A stretch of DNA of 64,000 nucleotides, from positions 1 to 64,000 of the forward strand of contig KN880460.1 of assembly GCA_000934385.1 (NCBI GenBank), read 5' to 3'. Below, in pieces: positions 46,469-58,287 of this stretch (within the stretch, counting starts at the first letter, position 1; every line of letters begins with the position of its first letter). The position numbers and the translations under genes are program-made. This DNA comes from Cylindrobasidium torrendii FP15055 ss-10. Lineage: Eukaryota; Basidiomycota; Agaricomycetes; Agaricales; Physalacriaceae. The notes beneath the pieces were generated by a model. It made no database searches, was not told where the DNA came from, and saw only the letters and a list, made by a program, of their open reading frames with translations.

Positions 46469-49158
46469 TCAACATACCCTTTGACAATCTTTTGGAAACA
46501 AGTAATCGTTCTTCCTCAGCAGGGCTTGAATACCGCTCAAGATCCTGATTTCACCGAGCCTTTCATACTCTCGCTTGAACAATCTTTCCAAGCTGTCAAC
46601 GCGAACTCCCGGGTTCGACGCCAGCACCGCCTGGATCACCTCTTGCGCGCATGGATGTTGGACGAAATCATCCTTGTTGAGCGGAATTCGCGAGCGCGCA
46701 AGGGCAAGAAGATCCGTAGAGCTCTTGAAACTGAAAACGGCCTTCGTCGAAGTCCCCGACGAAGCTGGAGCGAACTTCCCCTGCATTTGCGAGGAGGTAC
46801 GGTACGAGGGCATCTTTGGCTGGTCATGGTCCATCGAAATATCGTTGTCCCTCCCACTCTGCATACTAGTAGCCTCTGGCATCGAAGCTAAGGCAGCTCC
46901 GCCGAAAACAGATGGACCAGCAGTGGCGTTGAATCCGATAGCACGAACCGGCTGGCCCCATTCGCTCAAGGACGACAACTGAGGGATAGGCGGAGGGTTG
47001 CTCTGCACTTGAGCTTGCGCGGCAGGTTGTGGCAACCCAAAAGCAGAGCAGGCTTGAGCCAGTCGTTTAGACGGATCAGTGGTTGATATCGAACCAAACA
47101 CATTGCTCTGTGCTACGGGGGCGAACCTGCTTGGTTGCGCAGGGCCATAGCCAGCGAGTGACAACGACGAAGCAGTGGTCACTGCGTTCTGAGACGCGAA
47201 CACGTTAGTTTGTGCGCTCGGGGTGGAAATGGATGATTGGCTGTGGGCAGTGGGCTGGGATGGGGGATAATCGAAAGGTTGTGCGATCAGATGCTCTGTT
47301 TGTCCATGACCAGCTGCATATAGGTTGTTTCCCGGTTGCGCTTGGAAGGGCGGCTGATTGTTCGCGGTGTCAAGAAATTGTGCAGCAGTAGCATTGCCGG
47401 GGGATCCCATACCGGTTTGAAGGTTGGGGTCAAGTTGGAAGGGAGTTTGCTGCGCGTTCGATGCATTGAAAGGAGTTTGCTGGTACATCAATGTCGTATC
47501 TTGGGCAACAGGGAAGCTGTTGGTAGACATGATTGAAGGTGCAGGGATGTCGGGCTGGATGAGCGATGGCTGCAAGCTGGATGAAGGTAGCTGAGAGGAC
47601 GACTCAGATGAGCCGAAGGCAACCTGCTGCTGCTGAGCAACATGCGTCGATGGCGGGAAGCGATTGATTGGGAACGCAGGAACAGCAGGGGCATTGTCGG
47701 AACCTGCGAAGTTGAAGGAGATGGGAAGTTGAAGGGGCGACAGCTGGGTACTAGAGGGCATTGTGTTGGTAGGTGGCCTTTGCGCGACCGAAGGTAGTGG
47801 CTCAGTTTCGGTTTGAGAAACGACATGCCTAGGGGATGAAGAGCGAGGCGGAGACGGAGCAGGTGTTTGTAGACCATTGCCAGGAGCTGGCGTTGGCTGC
47901 CTCTTGCTTGGTGTGGCTTGCTGGGCACCAGAAGGAACTGTCCAGCCTGGGAAGAGCGAGACCCTAGCAGGAGTTGTGCTGCCGTCCGTTGCTGCACTGG
48001 CGTCCGACTGAGGCTGTGTGTGTTCGTGATGTGCGCTGTCCGAAGATGGGGCAGTCGCCAGGCTCTCCGCCTCTTTGCGCTTTGCTTGGTCGCGCAGACG
48101 CACGCACCCTGCCTTCGAGTCTCTGAGTTGTGCCTGTAAGTCTGCAATACGCACATCCTTTTCAATGGCTTCTCGCTGGACCTGAAAGCAGCAACATAAG
48201 TCTTTGTTGGAGACATCTCGAGTCGCGGCAACCTACCGTCCTTAGTATACTTTCCTCCCGTGCTTCGGCCTGGCTCTCTAAGCGGCGCCGCTTTGCGGGA
48301 GACTCTTCACCGTTCGCGTGCTCGACGGTTTTCTGGGTAACCTCCATCAGTTTGCACAATTTCTCCTGCTTGTCGGCGCTAGCTTGTACAACTTCCTGAT
48401 AGCGCGCGGCCACTTGAGCGAGCGTTTCATCGAGCTCTGCGAGGGTCGGGCGCCAGACCCGGACGTCGATGTCCTGAAAAACTGCGGGGACGATGGGCGA
48501 AAAATGGTTGGTGATGATGTGGTAAACATCCTTGAGCTTCTGGAGGCGCTCGACGTTCTCGGGACGAGTGGGTGTGGGGAGGGGAGTAGCATAAGGAGCC
48601 AGAGAAATGCCCGCTTTGAGTGATGGGTTCAAAGCACCTGTTACTGGTGCCGAGATTGTCTGGTCCTCATGGATGGGGTGCTTGACAATGCTCGTTAGCA
48701 CGACACTTGTATGACATGAAGGAGACGCACATTGACTGCCTCACACTCCCTCTTGCGCTTTCGGGGCGCCGAGAAATGCTCCTGGACGATTGAGGCGCTG
48801 TGGCGCGCTTGCGCAGCCGCAATTTGGTCGCCTAGAGATTCGGCTGTGGATGATGGTGCACGGACGGGGTCTGTGATGTGAACTGGGTTCTTGCGGGTGC
48901 TGCGAAGGCGGAAACCTGCATGAGGGCGCCAGGAGGGCGAATGGGGCGAGGTCGAAGACTTGGCGACCAGTTTGCGGCGTGGGCCTGCAACGGTCTTGTC
49001 GATGATAGACGGTCTATATCCAGTAATGTTCTGGAGGAGCATGAGATACAGACGACGACAAAGGAAATTGTGGCTGTTGCGCATACATCTTTCACTTTGC
49101 GAGCAAACTGGGCGAGGCTACTGCCCACATCGTCCGGCTTGCGGACGGGAGATAACAT
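46469..49158 (-). CDS. Coiled-coil, FG-containing low-complexity protein A
   Basis: Four exons: 49087-49158, 48731-49030, 48237-48680, 46469-48181, all introns phase 0; 842 aa. I do not recognise a named family. In order: a basic N-terminus with GDQIAAAQARHSA (about residue 95-107) and RKRKREC; a helical/coiled-coil region (RLQKLKDVYHI to LRDQAKRKEAESL) with a likely nuclear signal PAKRRRLE; then about 400 residues rich in Q, P, S, A and N with scattered FG/F motifs (VAFGS, NVFGSIS, SAFGLPQ, VFGGAA); and a charged helical C-terminus. The paralogue at 51659-54076 has the same exon pattern. Composition and nuclear signals suggest a nuclear, perhaps pore-associated, protein; this is inference. 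The C-terminus is uncertain (possible frame change near 46490). Confidence 0.6.
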
Positions 49159-49587
49159 TGTGAAAAGATTGCGAGAGATGGATGGTGGTGGGAGGAGGAA
49201 AGTTGATTGTATGTTCTCACGCCCCGTCCAGTTATGCACCCTTGGGAACAATTGACATCCCAGAAGCGGCCCGGATACAAACAAAAGCCCTGGGAAAAAC
49301 AGCTGTTTAGTTAGCTGTCCAGTTCCACGCGAGTCCAGAGTGCATCCATGGGAGTCCTGATGCGGCGGCGTCGAGGATTGGGATGCGCGTCCATCGTTTG
49401 AAGTGGTTGGCTGGAATCGAGGGTTTGGCGGAGACTGTGGAAGGCAAAGCTCAAGTTTGATTGCAATGCGTGACCGCGATCTACCTTCACATCAACCACC
49501 ACCTCAACTTCGGCAGCCAGCTTGGTCTTCCAAAGGCAGGACTAGTAGAAGCACTGTTGGAATCCCCTCTACGGCGCATATTTCAAC
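49159..49587. other. Divergent promoter, FG protein A and SEH1
   Basis: About 430 nt without a supported gene; it must hold both promoters. No TATA box recognised. Confidence 0.4.
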
Positions 49588-50958
49588 ATGATCCAAACAA
49601 GTGTAATTGACCATGCACACAACGATCTCGTCACGGACGCCGTTTACAATTTCTACGGAACACGCTTAGCGACAGGAAGTGTAGACCAAAAGTGCGCTTC
49701 CACTTATTGGGCATCAAGTCAGTCGACTGACTCGCGCGCAGAATCAAGGTCTGGCAGTTGGATGAGGCAAATGGCGGATGGACTTTGGAGGATGAGTGGA
49801 AAGTGCGTGATTTGCAGCATTACTCATCCCGAAGTCTTACCAACTTTGCAAAGGCCCACGACGCAGGATTATCCAAGCTCAGTTGGGCGCATCCTGAATT
49901 TGGCACCATCCTCGCATCCGCGTCTTTCGATCGCACAGTCAAAGTCTGGGAGCAGCTACTGTCCACGTCCAACACCTCTGCGGAGAGATGGGTAGAGAAG
50001 GCGGTTCTGCACGAGGCGCGCGGAACTGTACGCGGCGTTGAGTTTGGCCCTCATCATTTTGGCTTGAAATTGGTGCGTTCAGCTAGTTTGCTTTGATTGG
50101 ACCACAATTCACGCGTGCATTGAAGGCTAGTATATCGACGGACAATCATCTTCGCGTCTATGAATGCTTAGAGCCTACTACATGGCAGCTCGCCGAAGAG
50201 ATAGACGTCCAGGGCATGCACTCCACACAGCAACAATCCCGAGCGTACACACAAGCCGTGGCTACACCCACTCAAACCGGTAGCTCGTCGGAAGGTCCCT
50301 CCGCGCCTCTTGTGACACAGGCACTGCTGCAGCAACTTCCAAGGACGACTGGAAATCGTGAAGCCGATGGAGGATGGGCGCTGAGCTGGTGCAAAGACCA
50401 CTTCTGGGGAGAGCTTATTGCCTGCAGCACCGGGGTGACGCCAGAAGTCAGAATCATACAACTATCGGCATCGAAGAGGCCCGAAACTATCTTAACATTG
50501 TCACCTGGCCCCGACGCTGAGGGAGCTGTCACCAGTGTGGCTTGGGCGCCGTCGTGTGGCCGCTCATATCATCTGGTTGCGACTGGGAGCCGTGATGGAC
50601 GCGTTCGTGTATGGAGGCTAAAGCCCGGTGACGATAGCGACGCTGGTGATATGGACCAGGACGGAGAAGATGATGGCCAGTGGGAGGCGCGTATCGTTGC
50701 GGATTTCGACCAACATCAAAGTGCCGTTGGGCGCGTTGAGTGGAATGTGACAGGGTGCGCATATCGTTTTTCACCGCTTGTTGACCCAACTAAAAAGAAT
50801 TCAGGACTGTGCTTTCCTCCGCCGGAAATGATGGGAAAATCAGGCTCTGGAAGGCAACCTCTGGTGGTAGCATCTGGCGGCCGGCTGGTAGCATTGGTGT
50901 CGAGGAGACAGAACCTACTGAGCAGGATAAAGATGTTCAGGATGTGGATATGGCATAG
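49588..50958 (+). CDS. SEH1: Nucleoporin SEH1 (WD40)
   Basis: Five exons: 49588-49691, 49742-49802, 49854-50072, 50126-50754, 50805-50958; 388 aa. The WD40 propeller blades match Seh1: AHNDLVTDAVYNFYGTRLAT, LSKLSWAHPEFGTILASAS, TDNHLRVYECLEPTTWQL, LVATGSRDGRVRVWRL, SSAGNDGKIRLWKA. Family knowledge: Seh1 is shared by the Nup84/Nup107 Y-complex of the nuclear pore and by SEACAT/GATOR2, which controls TORC1 at the vacuole. Two inserts between blades (about residues 175-200, Gln/Ser/Thr-rich; about 290-305, acidic) are longer than in yeast. It lies between two paralogous FG-containing proteins. Confidence 0.92.
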
Positions 50959-51658
50959 TTGGAGTCTTCTGGTATACATTCGTCGATTTTCCATTGTCAA
51001 ACCAACTCCTCAAGGCCGCACGGGTCAACTGGTGAATAGCAGGCATTTGCATTCAGTCTCATGTGATTGCACCTCGGCTCATATTGCGGTCCTGCAATGT
51101 CCTACATGGCACTTGTAGTCTCCGTTTGACATCCTGGCGATTTGATGGCGCCTGCGAGTCTGCGGATATCTGAGTTTAACATGGGGCATCGGGGCTTTGA
51201 TACCGCGGCTGCTAGTGAAAGTGTCGTTCATGTGGCATCTCAAGCCCTGTAAGTGCTTGATCATCCTCAATGAGATGAACAGTAAGGTACTGTCAGTTTA
51301 TCGCTCGCAGTATGTGCAGAGCTGGTGCAGAATCCAGTTTCCAGATATGAGTGGCACCGAGGGTGCGATCGTTCGATCAATATTGGAATCATCGCCGAGC
51401 CTGTTGGCACCAATCCACCACAGTACCATCCAGAATACGACTACAATTAGGCGTATGGACGACACCCGACGAAAAATTATATCCAGCTCGAAACCTGGAT
51501 CTTTCGGGATGTTTTGACGCGCATGATGCAGGGCATTCCTTTGTTCTTTGGCATCTCCTTTGTTCGAGGGTCATATAGCCGGGTACGCCGGAGGAACGAG
51601 GCAAAACAAAGAAACCAACATCTTGACTTCGACCACCATCGTATCTACAACCTATCCA
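50959..51658. other. Intergenic, possible coding relic at 51286-51684
   Basis: About 700 nt between SEH1 and FG protein B. One frame is open from 51286 to a TAG at 51448-51450 and again from 51451 to 51684, with protein-like wording (RYEWHRGCDRSIN, AEPVGTNPPQYHPEYDYN) but no recognised family or start. It could be a decayed gene fragment or chance. Confidence 0.3.
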
Positions 51659-54076
51659 ATGCTGCCATCTACAGGCAACAGCACTGAACCGACAACGCGC
51701 TCGAAGTTTTGGAACCAACGGCAGGTGAGCACCGTGGCTGTAGCGCTTGGACTGCTCTTAACTTCCTTCCAGAAATCCCGCAAGGTTCTTGGAAGGACAT
51801 TTTCCGAGGGTCGCTTCCAGCTCAAAGCTCGCAGCCATGTCAGCTCATTGACGCGTCCATCAAAGCACGGACGTTCAGCAACACTGCGGTCTTCTCCATG
51901 GCGCCTACGCGATGCACGTACGCGACCAATCAAACCCAATCTACAAACTGGACCTTCACTGTCTACCAATTCGCCCATTGGCGGTCAGCTTGCAGCCGCA
52001 CAGGCGCGCCATGCCGCAACGCGACCTCCATTTACACCCCGCCGCATGACCCCTGCACCGCAGCGCCGTCGTATTTGGGAACCATCTCCATCTCCATCCA
52101 AAGTACGCCTTCCGTGGAACTTGGTATGCTTGTGCTGACTGATTGGCTTTGTGTAGCGCCCTCTCCCGTATTGCAAGCCAGAGCCTGTCCTAGCTGTGCA
52201 CACGCAGGTCGATGTACCAAGCCAGAATCGGGGCGACCCGTCGATAGCGTGCTCAAATGTGGTTTGTCGACATGAGGCGCAGGATATGTCCAAACAACGC
52301 AAGAGGATGTTTGCTGTATTTGCCCAACAACTGGAAGAAACCATCCCCGATGCCTTCGAGGAGAAAGGCGTGAAGCAAGACGAACATAGCATCTGCTGCG
52401 CGCTCCAGGAAGTCAGTCAACGCTACAAGCGAACGCACTCTGAACTTGAGCGGGTGACGGAGCAGCTGATGGTCACTGAGGCAAAGGCGACGGCGCTCGA
52501 ACAGTACCACAATGCCCGAAAGTTCGAGGAAAGAGTGTTTGGGGAAAGGGCGAATAAGAGGAGACGTACTGGCCAGGGGGCGCAGCCAGTCAGAGAGACG
52601 GGCATCCAGGTGTGTAATGACAGACAATATCTGGCGCATACTGATTTGGGCTTCTAGTGGGAGACAAAATATCGGGCACTTCGAGAAGACAAAGCCAGAT
52701 TAGAGTTTGAATGCGCAAAATTGAGGCAGGAAGTGCTCAATCCGAAACGCACACACGAGACGCAAACGGCAACCCCCCACGATGGTGGGGGTGTTGGAGC
52801 TTCCTCTGACCCACCAGCGGGAACAGCTCACCATCCCTCACCATCGTCTTATCCTTCGCCTGTCTCGGAAGTGGCCAACAATTCATCCACTCGCGCGCGG
52901 AATACCTCAACGCTGCCCTCGCATTTCTCTGGAAAATCGGCTTCAGAGCAACCACAGACTCTGCGCCAGACAATAATCGAGACCCCTCCGCAACGGATAC
53001 AGCCAACTACTTTCAAATCCGCACAGCTCAATACGACGAATTGGTCATCTGAACCAACGCCAAAGGTCGAAGAGGAAACAACAAGCAATGAGTATACCCC
53101 ACCAATGTCCTTCGCCGCACCTTCCCAGCATCAGTTGCCTGGGACAACATCGAATGCGCACTTTGGGCTTTCGTCTGATCATCCCTCGATTCGGAATGCT
53201 CATCAAGTAGCACAGAACGACGTGCAGCCGCTCCAAGCTTCTGTTGGCAATAACATCGATATGGGATTTCTTTTCCCAGCAGCTACGGGACAGCCCGATG
53301 TCTTGCCCATGCGTTCGCCGGACTACATGATGTCCCAAGATGCACCAACTGTCTTTGACTACTCCGGCATGAATGCAAGCGTCCAGCCGCTGAATATACC
53401 CGACCAATACAGTGCCTATGCAGTGCAAGGTGATGCGTTCTATGCCCCGAGCACGTTGTCGCAGTACCACTCCCAGCAGCCGACCCCTTCTGCGGCCTTT
53501 ATGCCCAACTCGATGATGTCCAACTACCAGCCATCTTCTTTAGGCCAGCCCGGGTTCAGCCAACAAGCACCATACTACGGCGTCCAGCCTCAAAGCGCTC
53601 AGGCGTTCCCTTCATTTGGGTCGACGCTATCATCCTTCGGTGAGAACCCCTCGCTGCAGACGTCTGTGATGTCGTTCGGAGGCTACAATGGGGTGTCGCA
53701 CAATGGAGGCGCACAGGGCGTAGCAGCGTTCTCTGGGTGGCCAACGAATCCAGAGCAGCGCAATGCCTTTGGCTACGCTAGTGCAAATGCTGGGCCCTCG
53801 TTTACGATGGGTGACGCTCAAATGGATGCGCAAGACCAGACGGAGCAGCAGCGAAAAAATCAAACGGAGCAGACGCGAAATATGAATTCCCATGTGCAAC
53901 CCGGTCCAACGTTCGTGCCGTCACCAACAGAAGCCCCGCCTGTCGCGCATGCATCTTCTCGTCGAGGCAGAGGTGGTTCGAAGCCACCTAGAACCACCCT
54001 CAGGGAACACAGAAATTTCAAGGCGAGTGTCGACAGAGCAGCCAGTAGACCTGACAAGGGAAAAAGTCCAGGTTAG
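51659..54076 (+). CDS. Coiled-coil, FG-containing low-complexity protein B
   Basis: Four exons: 51659-51724, 51773-52102, 52157-52609, 52658-54076, all introns phase 0; 755 aa. No named family is recognised. It mirrors protein A: a basic N-terminus, GGQLAAAQARHAA (about residue 95-107), a helical/coiled-coil third exon (KRMFAVFAQQLEETIPDAF to KLRQEVL) with the nuclear-signal-like ANKRRRTG, then a long Q/P/S/N-rich tail with FG motifs (HFGLSS, SFGSTL, SFGENP, SFGGYN, AFGYAS). It ends with a basic RGRGGSKPPRTT segment. The 48-nt first intron is stop-free and was placed by analogy with protein A. Likely nuclear; possible link to the pore or to transcription is inference. Overall similarity to A is low outside the named motifs, so the duplication is old. 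Confidence 0.65.
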
Positions 54077-54403
54077 GGAAAGAATGCCGCTTCATCGATT
54101 GACGTGAATTTTCAATACATATTTCCGTAATAATAACTTGAATGTGTTTGAGTGTACGAGATACAATAATGCCCAGTTTTCACTGAATTTTGAAAGCCAC
54201 TTTCCCGCGTTACCTAGGACTGCTGCGCGACGTGGAACGCCATTGTGTCTGGGTCTAACTCAAAGACATCGACGATGCCACTATAACCATCGGAAGCTGC
54301 GCGATTTTCCTGAGTAGAATCCAACTCAAACTATGGGATGCCAACTTATAAAGTGATGAAGTGGTGATTGACTTCCATTTTGAATCACCGGATCACGGAC
54401 GAA
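54077..54403. other. Spacer between FG protein B and PPR gene
   Basis: About 330 nt with the 3' flank of protein B and the PPR promoter. Nothing further recognised. Confidence 0.4.
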
Positions 54404-56554
54404 ATGAGCGGGCCAGTTCTATGCGCGACCTCTGATCGTCCAATGCTACGAGCAGCACGCCCTGCTTTCGCGCTTCATGCTCGACTCCTGCAGCCAAGCC
54501 TACGTGGATTCTCGAGTACCGCCTTTTCAAGGATACCAGCAGCCCAGGTCCTCCCACTTTCTGGCCAAAATGCGGACATCTTCAGACAACTTCATCTGCA
54601 AACCGTGCAAGCTCTTGACGCAGGCCAAATATCCGCGGTAATACGATGCTGGAAGGCGCTAGCAGAAAAAGACTTGCATCGACATCTAAGTGCTGCCCAA
54701 ATGTCACGAATATCCCAGCTATTCGAACAGGCCATGTCTCGCTCGGACAGCGACTTGGGCGGAGGCGGGCCTTGGTTGGACGAATTAGCCATTGTCGCGG
54801 CAGCAGCGCGCGCCCCAGGTCTTTTACAAGCGCTCTTGACGCGTCTGGTGTTTTCCGGAGATTCACAAGCGGCCCTTGCGCTGTACGAGCAGTTCATTTC
54901 TGTCATCGACAACCCGGGCGACGTGCAACATCCCGATGAACTCGACGCGGAATTCGACATTCTCGGTCCATCCGCACATCATTCAAGCGTGAAATACTAC
55001 GCTGCACGGACAAATGTGCTTATGCTCGCCATCACCGCACACGCCGTCCAAGATGACTTCCTCGGCGCAGTCAAAATAGCTACAAAGGGCATCCGGTTAC
55101 ATTCAACTACAACGCTTTCATTCGTCGCATCTATCCCAGACCCCAAGCTCAAGGAGAAAGTCGAACTCTGGCTACCAAGACTCGAAGTCGCACGTCTCCT
55201 CCATGACCCTGTCGCTTGTTCCATCCACCTCCGCAACCTTGGCAGCGCACGCCGCACCAGGGCGCTCACCGAGCTCTATTCCACCGTTATTGACGGAATA
55301 CTCGGCAAAAACCCATACATCGCACCCAGCCAAGCCAAAAGCTCACCGACATTACCTGTATGGCTGGATAATCGTACATGGTCCGCCTTCTTCACTGCGT
55401 TTATAACTGCAGAGCCGAAGGAGCGGCATCTTGCAGAGGTTGTGTGGGACGACGTTGAACGCTGTGGGATCAAGCATCCCAGACCTATGTGGACTTCCCT
55501 CATCGACTTGTTCGCAGAAAACCGCCAATGCGAAAGCGCGCGCCAGACTTTTCAGCGCATGCGACAGGCAGGATGTGCACCGGACTCACTGTCCTATCGT
55601 GCACTACTCTCTGCGCTGTTGCAGAACAAGGACATCGACGAGGCAGAACAGCTTTTTGCGAGGTTTCAAGCGGAGGTCCAGCCAACAGCAGAGCTAGAGC
55701 ACGTTATGGCGGTGTATAACACGTATCTGGGCCGCAAGTTGGAGTTGCCGAGCGAACGGGAAGAGGCGACGACATTGTTCAAGCTGATGCTCAACGGAGG
55801 GGACGGTCTTCCCGAGCCTGATGTGGTCACCTTCAACATCTTCATTACATTCTATGGACGACAGGGCAACAACAAGAGCATAGCATCACTACTCAAGTTG
55901 ATGCAGCAGCGCAAACTCGAGCCAGACATGCACACTTATTCCTCCCTCCTTGGCGCTCTCATTCGGTCTCACGCACACGGCGCTGTTGCCCGCGTCTTCG
56001 AGCTCATGGAACAGCAGGGCGTCGCTATCCATGAGTCTGTCTACGGTACCATGATCGTCGAGTTGATGAAGGAACGCACTGTCGAAGCACTCGGCGGTGC
56101 GCTGGACGTTATTTCCCGGATGGAGAGCGCAAAGGGACAATGGGCATCCGTCTACGAGACATTCCTTGTAGCGTACTGGCGCCATCCCTTCCTGCCGCCA
56201 GAGCGTGAAGCATTGCTCATGCAGGACTTCAAGACACGCTTACAACGGAAACGGGTGCGGCTCACTATTGGACTGTACCACGTCTTCATTCGGGCAGCGT
56301 TGTCGCCTGGGTATCCTCAAGGTGTTGACCAGGCATGGAAGTTGTATCGGGAAATGCAGCACAGGAGGGTCGTGGTGCCGTTGAGAGTGTCGGAAACACT
56401 ATTGGAAGGATTGGTGCGCCATGAACATTTACAATATGCGCTCGAAGTGTGCTCGGACTTGCAAGCGTCGGGGGCAGGGGATACACCAGCCTTGAAGCAG
56501 TTATTCGCTCGTGTGCAGAAGTTACATAGGACCAAGAAGAGAACAGTAGGGTAG
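54404..56554 (+). CDS. Mitochondrial pentatricopeptide repeat (PPR) protein
   Basis: A single exon of 716 aa from the ATG at 54404. A second ATG at 54443 opens directly onto a classic mitochondrial presequence (MLRAARPAFALHARLLQPSL, then RGFSST), so the shorter form is an alternative start. PPR motifs are clear in the second half: HPRPMWTSLIDLFAENRQ, APDSLSYRALLSALLQNKD, EPDVVTFNIFITFYGRQGN, EPDMHTYSSLLGALIRSHA and following. Family knowledge: fungal PPR proteins bind single-stranded mitochondrial RNA and act in its processing, stability or translation. The specific target cannot be named. The absence of introns contrasts with its neighbours. Confidence 0.88.
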   Translation: MSGPVLCATSDRPMLRAARPAFALHARLLQPSLRGFSSTAFSRIPAAQVLPLSGQNADIFRQLHLQTVQALDAGQISAVIRCWKALAEKDLHRHLSAAQMSRISQLFEQAMSRSDSDLGGGGPWLDELAIVAAAARAPGLLQALLTRLVFSGDSQAALALYEQFISVIDNPGDVQHPDELDAEFDILGPSAHHSSVKYYAARTNVLMLAITAHAVQDDFLGAVKIATKGIRLHSTTTLSFVASIPDPKLKEKVELWLPRLEVARLLHDPVACSIHLRNLGSARRTRALTELYSTVIDGILGKNPYIAPSQAKSSPTLPVWLDNRTWSAFFTAFITAEPKERHLAEVVWDDVERCGIKHPRPMWTSLIDLFAENRQCESARQTFQRMRQAGCAPDSLSYRALLSALLQNKDIDEAEQLFARFQAEVQPTAELEHVMAVYNTYLGRKLELPSEREEATTLFKLMLNGGDGLPEPDVVTFNIFITFYGRQGNNKSIASLLKLMQQRKLEPDMHTYSSLLGALIRSHAHGAVARVFELMEQQGVAIHESVYGTMIVELMKERTVEALGGALDVISRMESAKGQWASVYETFLVAYWRHPFLPPEREALLMQDFKTRLQRKRVRLTIGLYHVFIRAALSPGYPQGVDQAWKLYREMQHRRVVVPLRVSETLLEGLVRHEHLQYALEVCSDLQASGAGDTPALKQLFARVQKLHRTKKRTVG

Positions 56555-56661
56555 ACAAGTTGTGCATTTAAACTTTAGTAGTCATTGCTTTGATATCATT
56601 TTCCAATAACCTCCATGGAATGCTCAGACAGATAGTCAAATACCATTCTTGTCCTCAGAGA

Positions 56662-57562
56662 TCAGGCAGGGATAGCAACGCGTTCTGTGTTTCTCGAGGC
56701 AGACGCATTTGATGGTTCCCGGACTGTGGAGACATGAGTTTGGGCAGAAAAGCTTTTGATGTGCAACTCACCAGGCTCTGGAGTAGTGACCGGGACCGTC
56801 TGTGGTGCGTCGGGAAGCGCTGGTGCCCCAACCTACACAATGCTCATAAGTACAATACCACCAGCTACAGGCTGAGACACTGACCACTTCTAATTCCAGA
56901 GCCGCAAGCTCGTCCTGTACCGCATCTTCCTCGTCATTCGACAGCTGTCCTGCAAGCATTTCGCTAATCTCCTGCTGGTATGCTTGGGCCTCGTGTGTGT
57001 CCTCGAGCAGCTTCTCAACACTCTCCGTGTTGAGCTCCTTGTGGATTTCTGTAAGGACATCTGTGCCCTGCTTCAGGCCATGCATAACGGAGACTTGGAC
57101 GAGCGAGAATTCGATGGTGGAGACCTGGGTTTCAAATCAGCATGTGGTCCTAGGTGTATCTACAAGAAACGCACCAGCTCTTCCAGATTCTCCAATTGTC
57201 CGTCTGTCTTTACCAGCAAGCTTTGTTGATATTTCCGTCGTCTGAGTGCTATGACGGCACGGTCCTTCTGGCCCGCTGCCAGATGCTGTTTCGCTATCTC
57301 ATGCTCCCTGTCCAATACGACTTGGATCTAAGCGGCATTGAGTATTGGGATGGAAACGAGCAACAGTAGAGTGGTAATCTCCGGCATGAGTGATTGGAGT
57401 AGGACAAACGCACCTTCTTCTGGTATTGCTTTAGCTTATCTCGTTGTAGTTTGAGGCTGTTGGCTGTATCGTCAGCATAAGTGATGTTGCAAGGACGAAT
57501 ACCTACTCTAATATGGCCTTGTCCTGGGCGGTCACTTTCGGCACGGATTGATTACCACCCAT
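56662..57562 (-). CDS. VPS20: ESCRT-III subunit VPS20 (CHMP6)
   Basis: Six exons: 57507-57562, 57414-57456, 57175-57327, 56885-57124, 56772-56832, 56662-56723; 204 aa. It starts MGGNQS, with Gly2 placed for N-myristoylation as in Vps20. The Snf7-family helical core follows: VTAQDKAILDLKLQRDKLKQ, LRRRKYQQSLLVKTDGQLEN, AYQQEISEMLAG, then an acidic linker and a C-terminal tail. Family knowledge: Vps20 links ESCRT-II to Snf7 and starts polymer assembly on endosomal membranes for multivesicular-body sorting. The intron 57328-57413 is 86 nt, longer than its neighbours. The acceptor before exon 2 was chosen to keep DLKLQRDK in frame. The length is close to the usual 200-220 aa. Confidence 0.88.
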
Positions 57563-58287
57563 CGCATGAAGGCAGAAGACAAGGGGATGAGTATTGCCGC
57601 CGATCCCGGCGTCAGTACTATTCGTGATCCGTCGCCACATGGGATTCAAAGAGCAGCTTTTAATTCTCGAAGACCAATTCAAAGACCTTTCTTAAAGTTA
57701 CAAGAATAAGTACAGTTATCATATCTTCCATTCCACATCCGAGGCAATCCTAGTGCGTTTCGAGGGAGATGTATCACTTCACGACAGTAGACGCTCTCAA
57801 CGATGGCCGCCTGCGATACCCGTGAGGAAAATGCGTTCAATTTGGTTTCGGAAGAAGAAAGGGCTCAAGTTTCCTATGTTTTCTTTAGCCTGATGATTGA
57901 AATGGGCCTGATAGCATGCTTAACAGGTCGGGAATGAAAAAATGTGTATTCGAGTTCAGGCCTAAAGACTTGCAGCTGGTACTTGCCCACGAATCAGACG
58001 TTTGGAATAGTGTAACAGTTGCATGTAGGATGAGCAGTCTGGGAGGAGAATTGACCGAGCGGGCGGAATGAATACTGCGAGTTCATTATGCAGAGGAGTG
58101 TGAAAGGGTTCCATTTGTCGAGTGCCAGGGGGAAGAGGGTGCCCATGTACCCTATGTACCAGATATAATCGCGCCACAATCTGCCATAAATGGCCGTATC
58201 TGTGCATGTCAGCGCATCGCAACAACGGCAGAGGAGGCGACGAACCCGATAGCAGGAAGTGAGCATAGTAACGTGACAGATGAGCGG
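57563..58287. other. VPS20 promoter and Mim2-like gene 3' flank
   Basis: About 725 nt. Minus-strand frames at 57962-58266 look like a continuation of the Mim2-like gene but are better explained as 3' flank, since a short exon at 58288-58316 gives the conserved end. Nothing else recognised. Confidence 0.4.

Noticed and set aside
57994..58266. Longer C-terminus for the Mim2-like protein
   Set aside because: It needs an acceptor that gives an unrelated aromatic tail; the acceptor at 58317 gives the family-like YWLYARY end.
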